DNA from: Chloroflexota bacterium
GTDB lineage: Bacteria > Chloroflexota > Anaerolineae > UBA4142 > SHND01
Direction of reading: 5' to 3'
Assembly (NCBI GenBank): GCA_004295045.1
Contig: SHND01000016.1
Span: forward strand, 1 to 48,217
DNA: 48,217 nt
The notes beneath the pieces are model-generated. The model had not been told where the DNA came from and searched no databases. It was given only the letters and a program-made list of their open reading frames with translations. Numbering within the stretch: the stretch's first letter is position 1; the number at the start of each line of letters is the position of its first letter. The translations under genes were made by a program, and so were the position numbers. Positions 25,376-33,118 of the stretch are shown here, one piece after another.

Positions 25376-26086
25376 TCATAAATGTTCCACCACGCGTTCG
25401 CGCGTTTCGAACTGTGGTTTGAAAATGTGAAAGGTTTGTTTGCCGCCGCGCGGGACAAGGCAAACGAAATCGCGCGGGTCGGCTTGGATGTTGTTTTCGG
25501 CAAAGAGCCATTCGAGCGCTTCGCAATCGTTCGGTTCGGGCGCGCGCACTCGCACGTTACTGCCGGTGCCGATTGTCGCGCCGCGCCGATAACAGATCAC
25601 GCCGCCGTACATAGATTCTCCCGTATTCGTTCCCACTTTGCCCAAAAGCACGATGCGGCCCCCCAGCATCTGCTGTCCGGTCAACATGCCAACGTCGCCG
25701 CACACGACGACAGTCCCGCCTTTGAGACCGTAACCGACGCGACTGCCCGCCGACCCGCGCACGAGAACCGTGCCGCCAATCATCGAGGGCGCGAGATTGC
25801 TGCCCGCGTTATTTTGCACAATCAATTTGCCGCCAAGCATATTGTCCGCCGCGTACCAGCCGACATTGCCCGTCACCAAAACTGAAGGTCCATTCATAAA
25901 GCCGCAGCAATAAAAACCCGCGCTGCCTTGCACGACAATATCGAGCGCGCCGTGAACGTTGACGGCAATGTTGTGACGCGCGTGCGTGTTGCGCAAAACC
26001 ACTTGCTCGCCGCTGCCAACCAATGTTTGCAAGCGCGCGTTCAAATCGCGTTCATCGAGTTGTTCGAGGTCTAGTTCTTGGACCAT
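25376..26086 (-). CDS. Glutamate-synthase GXGXG beta-helix subunit (MgsB/GlxC-like)
   Basis: 236 residues made of repeated short strands with G-x-x-G-x-G patterns: GSAGFYCCGFMNGPSVLVTGNVGWY, GGTVLVRGSAGSRVGYGLKGG, GGRIVLLGKVGTNTG. This is the right-handed beta-helix that ends bacterial GOGAT, here encoded separately as in N-methylglutamate synthase. Its start overlaps the end of the amidotransferase gene by 16 bases, so the two are coupled. It has no catalytic site of its own and holds the amidotransferase and FMN parts together. Confidence 0.87.
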   Translation of the reverse strand: MVQELDLEQLDERDLNARLQTLVGSGEQVVLRNTHARHNIAVNVHGALDIVVQGSAGFYCCGFMNGPSVLVTGNVGWYAADNMLGGKLIVQNNAGSNLAPSMIGGTVLVRGSAGSRVGYGLKGGTVVVCGDVGMLTGQQMLGGRIVLLGKVGTNTGESMYGGVICYRRGATIGTGSNVRVRAPEPNDCEALEWLFAENNIQADPRDFVCLVPRGGKQTFHIFKPQFETRERVVEHL

Positions 26087-26979
26087 ACGCGTACTTCTCC
26101 CGGCGCCATTTCCGCCGCGTAAATGTCGGGGTCAACGGCTTCAAAGGAAACCTGCTCAGAGCCGAGCAAGAGCAAACCATTGTGCTGATAATACAAAATC
26201 GGTTTGATGCCCAAACGGTCGCGCACCGCGCCGATTTGCGTTTCCGTCGCCGCGAGATAACTGAACACGCCGTCGAAATCGTCGAGCGACGCGGTGAGCG
26301 CTTGATCAAACGTCTTGTCCTCGCGCGTCATTTTGAACGCGAGGTAATGCGCGATGATTTCAGAATCGTTGAACGTTTTGCAGCGCACACCCTTTGCTTC
26401 CAGCTTGCGGCGCAGTTTGAAATAATTGGTGAGCTGTCCGTTGTGAACGACGGTGATTTCGGGTAACAAGTCGGAACTAAACGGATGCGCGAAATTCAAA
26501 TTGTCAATGCTTTCGGTGGCGAGCCGCGTATGTCCGAGCGCGTGCTGTCCTTTGACCGCGCGCAAGCCGCCGTATTCCGCGAGCGCGTCCGCCGTGCCGA
26601 CATCTTTGATGACTTGCATGCAATCGCTCAAACTGTGAACGCAGAGCGACGGCTGCGCGTTGATTTCGCGATAGAGCCGCGAGACATCGCGCGGTTCGCA
26701 TTGCAGCGTGAGCCGCGCCATTGTGTAGGGCGAATTGGTGCGGTACAAATCACACTCGCCCAACTCGGCAAACTCGTTCACGATGCGCCGCAGTGTCGGC
26801 AAGTCTTCGGTGGCGTTGAACAATGACACACGCGCGGTGAGATAGTCGCGCGGCTGCTCAAGATACAACGCCGTACCCGCCGCGTCACAGCCGCGATGCC
26901 GAATTTCGTACAGCATCTTGTACAACGCGTCGCCCAAATTGATTTCATCACGAACCATGATTCCTGCAATGCCGCACAT
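26071..26979 (-). CDS. Class II glutamine amidotransferase subunit (MgsA/GlxB-like)
   Basis: 302 residues starting MCGIAGIMV; after Met removal the N-terminal Cys is the nucleophile, which fixes the start at 26979 rather than two codons upstream. The pattern GHTRLATES and NLNFAHPFSS, then VVHNGQLTNY, is standard for class II amidotransferases. In N-methylglutamate synthase this part binds gamma-glutamylmethylamide and releases the amine, which is channelled onto 2-oxoglutarate. With the ligase at 28627 and the other two synthase parts, the module is complete on paper. Confidence 0.88.
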   Translation of the reverse strand: MCGIAGIMVRDEINLGDALYKMLYEIRHRGCDAAGTALYLEQPRDYLTARVSLFNATEDLPTLRRIVNEFAELGECDLYRTNSPYTMARLTLQCEPRDVSRLYREINAQPSLCVHSLSDCMQVIKDVGTADALAEYGGLRAVKGQHALGHTRLATESIDNLNFAHPFSSDLLPEITVVHNGQLTNYFKLRRKLEAKGVRCKTFNDSEIIAHYLAFKMTREDKTFDQALTASLDDFDGVFSYLAATETQIGAVRDRLGIKPILYYQHNGLLLLGSEQVSFEAVDPDIYAAEMAPGEVRVWSKN

Positions 26980-26990
26980 AGGCACCCCGC

Positions 26991-27060
26991 TGATGGCAGA
27001 TGGCAGATGGTTGATGGCAGATGGTTTGCTATCTGCTATTCGCTATCTGCCATCTGCGCT
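26991..27060. repeat. Word foldback GATGGCAGATGG / CTATCTGCCATCTGC
   Basis: TGGCAGATGG words are followed by CTATCTGCTATTCGCTATCT and GCCATCTGC, forming a foldback between the amidotransferase and permease genes. It uses the same word family as the arrays at 1386 and 1846. Confidence 0.85.
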
Positions 27061-28568
27061 TATTCCGCCGCCACTCCCGCGTCATGCCCAAAGCGCGTGT
27101 CCACCGGTTCTGCCGAATCCATCGCGCTCAAGTCGCGTCCGATTTGCGCGACGAGACCGGGCTTGGACACTCGCAGAAAAACGATATAGAGCACGCCAAT
27201 CACAATCCACGCGATAGCCACGTAGGGCATTGTTTGCAAAAGGGGATCGGCTTGTGGCTGGAGCGAGCCGTAGAGCGCCGCGCTCGCGCCGACGATGGCA
27301 ACGAGTGGAACGACGAGATGTTTGAGCAACGAGTAATCTTGTTTGAGCTCACGGCGGAACCACACGATGCCCGCGACGGAAACAAAAACGTAAATGAGCT
27401 CAATCGAGATTGCGCCGATGCCGGCGAGAAAACCGAACTGCACCGTGTATGCGGCGACGCCGCCTTCGACCGGCGGAAAGGCGAACGCGAAACCCAACGC
27501 GACAAGCAGCGCGAGTCCCAACACGACGCCATTCGCAATGTGCGGCGTTTTGTATTGCGTGTGTGTGCGCGACAGAACGCGCGGCAGTGCGCCGTCACGC
27601 GCGATTGCATACATCACGCGCGAAGAGGCGGTGAGACAGCCCATCGCCACCGCGAACCCATCCACAATCGCTGCGAGAAATACAAGCGTCACGAGCCAAT
27701 CACCACCGTACATTCCGGCGATGCTAAAGAGCGCGGGAACGGCGGGGTCTTGCCACACCGCGACCTGCTCAGGCGCAAAACCAAACCCAATCGAGTACGC
27801 ATACGTGACAACCGTGTAGAGAATGACGGCGGCGGCAACCGTGCCGACCAACGCCAACGGCATCGCGCGTTTGGGTTTGGCGGTTTCTTCCGCCAACACG
27901 GCGGCAGATTCAAAGCCGGTGTACATCAGGATGGCAAAAATCATGCCAAAGGTGAGATTGGGAATGCCGCCCACTGCTTCCATCGTGAATGGGTAAATGC
28001 TCTGTCCCGCCGCGCCGCCTTGCAAAATGACGTATGCGGCGAGAGCAACGACGAGCGCGACGGAACCGAACACGAGCCACAACTGCGTGCGCGTCGAAAT
28101 GCGAATATCAAAGTACGAGAGGAAAAAGAGGATGACGCACAAGACGATTGCGACACCGACCCACAGAAATGGAATCGGCGCGGACAAAATGCCAACCATC
28201 ATCAACCATTCGGTTATCCAACCCGAAACGCCCGCGATGATGGCAATGGTGAGCAGCAGCGTGGCAAAGAGATAGACCCAGCCGCCCATGAAACCCGTTT
28301 CAGGTCCGAACGCTTTGGCGGCGTAATTGTAAATCGCGCCTGCCGCGTTGACGCGCGTGGCGAATTGCGAAACGACATAACCGAGCGCCACCATCGTCAA
28401 GCCGCCGAGAAAAACCGCGAGCGGCGTACCTGCCCCGGCGGCGATGGCGATATAGCCGGTGAGAAACGCCATGCTCATCACCGGACCCAAAAATGCCAGC
28501 GACTGCGAAATGACATCCCACGTGGTGAGGACATTTTGCTTGAGCTGGTTATGATTTTCTGCGGACAT
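27060..28568 (-). CDS. APC-superfamily amino acid/amine permease
   Basis: 502 residues, about 12 membrane segments. The opening LKQNVLTTWDVISQSLAFLGP and the G-rich ATRVNAAGAIYNYAAKAFGPETGFMGGW stretch fit amino acid-polyamine-organocation permeases; the central GFESAAVLAEETAKPKRAMP is a family hallmark. GGAGGAGAAG precedes ATG 28568. It sits between the glutamylation ligase and the N-substituted glutamate synthase, so it most likely imports the amine or amino acid on which the pathway acts. Confidence 0.88.
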   Translation of the reverse strand: MSAENHNQLKQNVLTTWDVISQSLAFLGPVMSMAFLTGYIAIAAGAGTPLAVFLGGLTMVALGYVVSQFATRVNAAGAIYNYAAKAFGPETGFMGGWVYLFATLLLTIAIIAGVSGWITEWLMMVGILSAPIPFLWVGVAIVLCVILFFLSYFDIRISTRTQLWLVFGSVALVVALAAYVILQGGAAGQSIYPFTMEAVGGIPNLTFGMIFAILMYTGFESAAVLAEETAKPKRAMPLALVGTVAAAVILYTVVTYAYSIGFGFAPEQVAVWQDPAVPALFSIAGMYGGDWLVTLVFLAAIVDGFAVAMGCLTASSRVMYAIARDGALPRVLSRTHTQYKTPHIANGVVLGLALLVALGFAFAFPPVEGGVAAYTVQFGFLAGIGAISIELIYVFVSVAGIVWFRRELKQDYSLLKHLVVPLVAIVGASAALYGSLQPQADPLLQTMPYVAIAWIVIGVLYIVFLRVSKPGLVAQIGRDLSAMDSAEPVDTRFGHDAGVAAE

Positions 28569-28584
28569 CTTCTCCTCCTCTCCG

Positions 28585-28619
28585 AAAAAAACGTAGGGGC
28601 GCATCCTTGTGGTCGCCCC
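28585..28619 (-). terminator. Terminator-like hairpin between ligase and permease genes
   Basis: On the minus strand GGGGCG (28619-28614) pairs with CGCCCC (28601-28596) and is followed after a few bases by seven T (28591-28585). It starts 8 bases after the ligase stop. The GTAGGGGCG...CGCCCC sequence looks like a dispersed repeat, so it may act as a partial attenuator. Confidence 0.45.
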
Positions 28620-28626
28620 ACATGAA

Positions 28627-29982
28627 TCACAAATGAAACGCGTACTCGTTAAATTCCCAATCGGTCACGTGCGCGCGAAAACGCTGCGATTCTTGACGTT
28701 TCACCGCGCTGAACGCTTGCACAAACGAAGGACCCAACATTTCGCACAATGCGCGGTCGCGTTCCAATTCATCTACCGCTTGATGGAGATATTGCGGCAA
28801 AACGGGCGTGCGCTGCGGATCGGCATTCGCGTACGCGTCGCCTTGAAATGATTTGCCCGGGTCGAGCTCGTTCACGATGCCGTCAAGCCCGGCTGCTAAT
28901 GCCGCCGAAAATGCGAGATACGGATTCGCCACGCCGTCGGGCGTGCGGTTTTCGACGCGCGTGCCGCCTTTGCGTTCGGGCGGAATGCGAACATAGCAGG
29001 TGCGATTGTCATAGCCCCACACAACATAGTACGGCGCGAACGCGCCGAGTACGTAGCGTTTGTACGAATTGACCGTCGGTGCGAACACGGCGGTCATGCC
29101 GCACGCGTGCGCGACTTGACCCGCGATGAAATGGCGCATCAGGTCGGACAATTCATGATCACCTTTCGGGTCGTAAAAAATATTTTCGCGCGTCGCGGGG
29201 TCGGCGATGCTCAAGTGCATGTGATAGCCGCTGCCGCCGAGGTCCGAACGCGGTTTCGCCATGAATGTCGCCATCAAGCCGTTTTGATACGCGATTTCTT
29301 TGACTGCCTGCTTGTAGAAAAAAGTGCGGTCGGCTACGTCCAACGCTTCGCCGTGGTCGAGATTGATCTCAAATTGTCCGGGAAAAAATTCGTGGCTCAC
29401 CGCGAGCGAACGCAGTCCCATCTCTTCCACCGCGTCGCAAATTTTGCGCGTGATGCCGTCGGGGTCAACGGTGCCGTTCCATGTATAAACCATGCTCGGT
29501 TTATCCGAATAGGTTTGCCACGCGCCGTTGTCGCGTTTGAGCAGATAAAATTCCAATTCGCTGCCCACTATCGGGAGCAATTCGCGTTTTTCGTATTCGG
29601 CGACAATGCGTTTCAAAATATTGCGCGGCGCCATTTCAATCGGCTCGTCTTGATAATAGAGGTCAGCAATGACGGCGGCGGTGTGCGGTTCCCACGGCAA
29701 AATGGTGAATGTGCCGAGATCAGGTTTAGCGGTCATGTCCGCGTAACCGATTTCTTCGGCGATGCCGGTGCCGGACGCGGGATTGCCCGCGAGGTCGAGC
29801 GCAAAAGTGGGAAACGCGAATTGAACGCCGTGTTCGACGACGTGCGGAAATTGACGCGCAGGCACCGCTTTGCAACGCGCGACGCCGTGAAAATCAGAGA
29901 ATTGAATTTTGACGGTGTGAATGTGCGCCGCTTCAATTTGGCGCAGAACCGTTTCGACCATTGCATTGTCTTTGGCAACCAT
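28627..29982 (-). CDS. Glutamine synthetase-family gamma-glutamyl-amine ligase
   Basis: 451 residues with GS features: SELEFYLL, FFPGQFEINLDHGEALDVAD, GSGYHMHLSIAD, and NRTCYVRIPPERKGGTRVENRTPDGVANPYLAFSAALAAG. The last stretch belongs to GlnT/PuuA/GMAS-like enzymes rather than the housekeeping GlnA, and the adenylylation-type C-terminus is absent. Such enzymes join glutamate to an amine using ATP. With the Mgs-like synthase downstream, gamma-glutamylmethylamide synthetase is the closest known role, but aryl-alkylamines are possible. GAGGTGAG precedes ATG 29982. A structured leader lies just upstream. Confidence 0.85.
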   Translation of the reverse strand: MVAKDNAMVETVLRQIEAAHIHTVKIQFSDFHGVARCKAVPARQFPHVVEHGVQFAFPTFALDLAGNPASGTGIAEEIGYADMTAKPDLGTFTILPWEPHTAAVIADLYYQDEPIEMAPRNILKRIVAEYEKRELLPIVGSELEFYLLKRDNGAWQTYSDKPSMVYTWNGTVDPDGITRKICDAVEEMGLRSLAVSHEFFPGQFEINLDHGEALDVADRTFFYKQAVKEIAYQNGLMATFMAKPRSDLGGSGYHMHLSIADPATRENIFYDPKGDHELSDLMRHFIAGQVAHACGMTAVFAPTVNSYKRYVLGAFAPYYVVWGYDNRTCYVRIPPERKGGTRVENRTPDGVANPYLAFSAALAAGLDGIVNELDPGKSFQGDAYANADPQRTPVLPQYLHQAVDELERDRALCEMLGPSFVQAFSAVKRQESQRFRAHVTDWEFNEYAFHL

Positions 29983-30010
29983 ATACTCACCTCATCCTAA
30001 CAGCTGTGAC

Positions 30011-30074
30011 TAGACCTGACGGTTTTCCGAAACAACGATAAGCTCGGACATTCCGCGCAGAAAACCCATCAGGT
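30011..30074 (-). promoter_or_regulatory. Structured leader upstream of the amine ligase gene
   Basis: On the minus strand AGACCTGATGGGTTTTC (30074-30058) pairs with GAAAACCGTCAGGTCT (30026-30011): sixteen pairs including one wobble, with one bulged G. The loop holds a second small stem CGGA-ATG-TCCG. No T-run follows, and the ribosome-binding site is about 20 bases downstream. It could be a riboswitch, protein site or attenuator; no known class was recognised. Confidence 0.5.
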
Positions 30075-30126
30075 CTCGGTGCGCGCAAATTATAAAAAAT
30101 GGATCTCCCAATTTTCTCCCATGTAA

Positions 30127-30180
30127 CGCAAATTTGAAATTTGCGCCGCGAAATCGAGGCAAATTACAAATTTGCCGTAC
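30127..30180. repeat. AAATTTGAAATTTGCG / CAAATTACAAATTTGCC palindromic element
   Basis: CGCAAATTTGAAATTTGCG and GGCAAATTACAAATTTGCC are related palindromes; the second shares its core with the element at 8752-8797. Confidence 0.6.
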
Positions 30181-30191
30181 GAATTCCGCAA

Positions 30192-30226
30192 CAAAAAAGG
30201 CGGAGGATTCTTGATGAATCCTCCGC
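30192..30226 (-). terminator. Rho-independent terminator after the E2 gene
   Basis: GGCGGAGGATTC (30198-30209) and GAATCCTCCGCC (30215-30226) are exact complements with a five-base loop, and on the minus strand six T follow (30197-30192). It lies 37 bases after the E2 stop and separates the E2 operon from the amine module. Confidence 0.92.
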
Positions 30227-30262
30227 CCAAAATCCTGCGGGACAGCTATACGGAAATATTTC

Positions 30263-31579
30263 TCACGCGTACGCTTCCAAAAAATCGGTAAAGCGTTTCA
30301 TGAATTGGTCGCCCGCCGACGCGTCGAGCAGGCGATGGTCAAAGGTGAGTCCGAGATACACCATCGGACGAATCGCAATCGCGTCATCAACGACAATGAC
30401 GCGTTTTTGAATCGCGCCGACGCCGAGAATTGCGGTTGTGCCGAATGGAATGATCGGTGTGCCAAAGAGCGAACCAAAAATGCCATAGTTGGTGATGGTG
30501 AAGGTCGCGCCCTGCACCTCTTCGGGCGCGAGTTTTTTCGCGCGCGCCCGCGTCGCCAAATCGTTCACCGCGCGCGCAAGCGCGAGCAAACTTTTTTCTT
30601 GCGCGTTTTTGATGACCGGCACAATCAAGCCATCCTCCAACGCGACGGCGATGCCGAGATTCACCGCGCGATGCATCACAATGCCTTGTTCGGTGAAACG
30701 CGCGTTGGCGAATGGTACCGCTTGAATCGCCGCGATGGCTGCCTGCGCGAAATACGCGGTGTAGGTGAGTTTGACGCCCTGTTTTGAAAATTCCGCTTGA
30801 TGCGCGCCCATGTGTGCGAGGACGCGCGTCATGTCCGCTTCGTGAATCGAAGTCACGTGCGGAATCGTTTGTTTCGAACGCGTCATGTGTTCCGCAATCG
30901 CGCGGCGCATTGTCGTCAGCGGCACGATTTCTGATTCGCCATCCGTCACAGGTGGAAGCGTAACGCGCCCGGGTGCGGCGACTGTTTCCGCTTGGCGCGG
31001 CGCTTGCGTTTGAATTTTTTCCGGCGCTGCGATAGGCGCGCGTCGTTTCAAAAACGCGTCGAGGTCTTTTTTGCTCACGCGTCCACCTTCGCCCGTGCCT
31101 TGAATCGTCGCCAGTTCCGCGCTGCTGATGTTGTGTTCCGCCATCATGCGCGCGACGACGGGGGTGAGGCGGTTGCGAGAGGAGGGAGATTGGGTGATTG
31201 GGTGATTGGGTGATTGGGGATTGGAGATTGGAGTTTGTTCAGCGCCGACCGTCGTCTGTTGACTGGCTACTGCTGACTGCTGACTACTTACTGTTGACTG
31301 ATTACTGCCGACTGTCGTCTGTTGACTGCCGTCTGTCGTCTGACTTTCCCCAATCACTCCCACAACCGTTCCCGCGTTCACCGTCGTTCCTTCGCTAACC
31401 AGAATTTCCAACAGCGTGCCGGACGCGGGCGACGGAATTTCTGTCGTCACTTTGTCGGTGATGACTTCGATGATGGGTTCATACAATTTCACCTCGTCGC
31501 CGATTTGTTTCATCCATTTGCCGACAGTGCCTTCGACGACGCTTTCACCCAACTGCGGCATGACAATGTTCGTTGACAT
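30263..31579 (-). CDS. Dihydrolipoyl acyltransferase (2-oxoacid dehydrogenase E2)
   Basis: 438 residues: lipoyl domain with modified Lys43 in TDKVTTEIPS, a linker at about 77-133 made of Ser/Gln/Thr words, a peripheral-subunit-binding domain (LTPVVARMMAEHNI to KKDLDAFL, 138-172), and the acyltransferase domain ending with the catalytic DHRLLDAS. It would take the acyl group from the E1 encoded at 3960-6189 and form the CoA thioester; for phenylglyoxylate that is benzoyl-CoA, for 4-hydroxyphenylglyoxylate 4-hydroxybenzoyl-CoA. AAGGAG precedes ATG 31579. The linker DNA (31180-31349) is a word-repeat array running in frame, quite unlike the Ala/Pro linkers usual in E2. No E3 gene is in the window. 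Confidence 0.9.
   Translation of the reverse strand: MSTNIVMPQLGESVVEGTVGKWMKQIGDEVKLYEPIIEVITDKVTTEIPSPASGTLLEILVSEGTTVNAGTVVGVIGESQTTDGSQQTTVGSNQSTVSSQQSAVASQQTTVGAEQTPISNPQSPNHPITQSPSSRNRLTPVVARMMAEHNISSAELATIQGTGEGGRVSKKDLDAFLKRRAPIAAPEKIQTQAPRQAETVAAPGRVTLPPVTDGESEIVPLTTMRRAIAEHMTRSKQTIPHVTSIHEADMTRVLAHMGAHQAEFSKQGVKLTYTAYFAQAAIAAIQAVPFANARFTEQGIVMHRAVNLGIAVALEDGLIVPVIKNAQEKSLLALARAVNDLATRARAKKLAPEEVQGATFTITNYGIFGSLFGTPIIPFGTTAILGVGAIQKRVIVVDDAIAIRPMVYLGLTFDHRLLDASAGDQFMKRFTDFLEAYA
31180..31349. repeat. In-frame word array within the E2 gene
   Basis: GGGTGATTGGGTGATTGG words, then TGACTGGCTACTGCTGACTG and TCTGTTGACTGCCGTCTG. The same words occur in non-coding spacers elsewhere, yet here they are read as the flexible E2 linker without a stop. 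Confidence 0.88.
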
Positions 31580-31631
31580 TCAATACTCCTTGCAGTGCCT
31601 AATGAAAACAGACTGACACAACTTTTTTTCT

Positions 31632-31692
31632 GGACGCGGATTTCTAAACTGTTTTTTGTTTTATCCGCGTTCATCCGCGTTTATCCGCGTCC
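31632..31692. repeat. Hairpin element GGACGCGGAT / ATCCGCGTCC
   Basis: GGACGCGGAT (31632-31641) and ATCCGCGTCC (31683-31692) are exact complements, with further ATCCGCGTT words inside. It is a variant of the elements at 3844, 33022 and 45951. Confidence 0.8.
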
Positions 31693-31702
31693 AAAAAAGA
31701 AT

Positions 31703-32974
31703 CTATTTGCGTTTATCAATCACGCGCACCGCTTTGCCAACGGGACGCGCCAACGTTCCCGCCGCGACATAGTTCGGCGTCACCGACAATCCGACAAAAT
31801 CCAAGATTTCGCGCGCAATGCGTTCGCGTTCCACTTCGCCGATGAAATTCGTTTGCTCGACGACGAGTTCAATCGTCTCGTTGCCGTGCGTATCATACGC
31901 GAGCGTGATGTGATAATCGTGCGCGACGCCTTCGTGACGCAAAAGTATTTGCTCGATCTGGCTGGGATAAAAATTGACGCCTTTGAAAATAATCATGTCG
32001 TCGCAGCGCCCGGTGAAACGCGCGAGCCGCAGATGTGTGCGTCCGCAATCGCAGCGTTCGCGCGAAATAATGCGCGTCACATCGCCGGTGCGAAAGCGGA
32101 TGAGCGGCAGCGCGTGACGCGTGAGCGTCGTCACCACCAATTCGCCCGCTTGTCCGTCGGGCAGCAATGCGCCATTCTGCGGATTCACAATTTCGACGAG
32201 ATAGTGGTCTTGCCAGACGTGATTGCCTTGATGCGCCGCGCAGTCAATGCCCATGCCGACGCCGCCCGTTTCCGTCATGCCGATAATGTCAAACGTTTCG
32301 ATGCCCATCTCGCGCCCGATGCGCGCGCGCAATTCATCGCTCCAAATCTCCGAGCCAAAAATTCCGACGCGCAATTTCGTCTGTCGAAAATCAAAATTCT
32401 CTTCGCGCGCGGCTTCCATCAAACGCAAAGGATACGTCGCAATCGCGGTGATAACCGTCGCGTTCAAATCGCGCATCAACTGTAATTGCAACAGCGTGCG
32501 CCCGGGACCGGCGGGAATGTAAAACGCGCCCAACGCTTCGGCGCCATAATGAAAGCCGAAACCGCCGTTCGGCAAACCGAACGACGGCGTAATTTGAATC
32601 ACATCTTCGCGCGTGACGCCCGCGGTGGTGAGACAGCGCGCCATACACTCTGCCCATTGCAAAATGTCCGCGCGCGTGTACGGATTCAGCACCGGCTTGC
32701 CCGTCGTCCCCGAACTCATCTGCACGCGCGCGAATTCTTTTTGCGGCGCGCACGCATAGCCAAAGGGATAGCCCGCGCGCAAATCGGCTTTGGTGAGCAA
32801 TGGAAGCTGCGTCACATCGTCCAGCGAACGAAACGCCTCAGCGCGCGGGCTGCCGATTTTTTCCCAATACGCGGGATTGTTTTCGGCGATACGTTGAATC
32901 GTCTCGCGCAAACGCGTCAGCTGCAATTGTTCCAGCGCGCCGCGCTCCATCGTTTCACAATGGGGTTGCCACAT
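31703..32974 (-). CDS. paaK: Phenylacetate-CoA ligase-like enzyme, second copy
   Basis: 423 residues from ATG 32974. [10 protein letters not shown] is the adenylate motif, DIIGMTETGGVGMG the second, and CDCGRTHLRLARFTGRCDDM with FKGVNFYPSQIE the C-terminal lid. It belongs to the PaaK family and is closest in pattern to the copy at 9929, though about 20 residues shorter. It shares a strand with E2 and is separated from it by 123 bases holding a hairpin element, so the two may be co-transcribed. Substrate: an aryl acid such as phenylacetate or 4-hydroxyphenylacetate. The palindrome TGTCAAGAGCTGACA lies 9 bases from its start codon. Confidence 0.9.
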   Translation of the reverse strand: MWQPHCETMERGALEQLQLTRLRETIQRIAENNPAYWEKIGSPRAEAFRSLDDVTQLPLLTKADLRAGYPFGYACAPQKEFARVQMSSGTTGKPVLNPYTRADILQWAECMARCLTTAGVTREDVIQITPSFGLPNGGFGFHYGAEALGAFYIPAGPGRTLLQLQLMRDLNATVITAIATYPLRLMEAAREENFDFRQTKLRVGIFGSEIWSDELRARIGREMGIETFDIIGMTETGGVGMGIDCAAHQGNHVWQDHYLVEIVNPQNGALLPDGQAGELVVTTLTRHALPLIRFRTGDVTRIISRERCDCGRTHLRLARFTGRCDDMIIFKGVNFYPSQIEQILLRHEGVAHDYHITLAYDTHGNETIELVVEQTNFIGEVERERIAREILDFVGLSVTPNYVAAGTLARPVGKAVRVIDKRK

Positions 32975-32982
32975 ATTTTCGT

Positions 32983-32997
32983 TGTCAAGAGCTGACA
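32983..32997 (-). promoter_or_regulatory. Palindrome TGTCAAGAGCTGACA before the second PaaK gene
   Basis: Perfect TGTCA/TGACA arms around five bases. A copy differing by one base (TGTCAAGAACTGACA) lies at 45887-45901, three bases from the PpsB-like start codon. It could be a shared operator or part of the spacer repeat. Confidence 0.4.
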
Positions 32998-33021
32998 CGG
33001 TACAATACAATTTCGATTTCC

Positions 33022-33118
33022 GGACGCGGATTTCGCGGATGAACACGGAAAGATTATTTGTTTTATCCGCGTTTATCTTTCTTTTTCCGCGTCCAATTCT
33101 GTGATGAACTGTGTCAGG
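33022..33118. repeat. GGACGCGGAT hairpin element followed by TGTGATGAACTGTGTCAGG
   Basis: GGACGCGGAT (33022-33031) faces TTCCGCGTCC (33085-33094); the 19-mer follows at 33100-33118. Near copies of the 19-mer occur at 45928-45946 (reverse) and 48029-48046. Confidence 0.7.

Noticed and set aside
27021..28625. Long plus-strand open frame of 534 codons
   Set aside because: It is antisense to the APC permease, is extremely rich in Arg/Asn/Asp/His and matches no family; the permease has membrane segments, a ribosome-binding site and family motifs.
28627..29982. Housekeeping glutamine synthetase GlnA
   Set aside because: No adenylylation-site C-terminus, and the operon context with Mgs-like genes and a permease points to an amine ligase.
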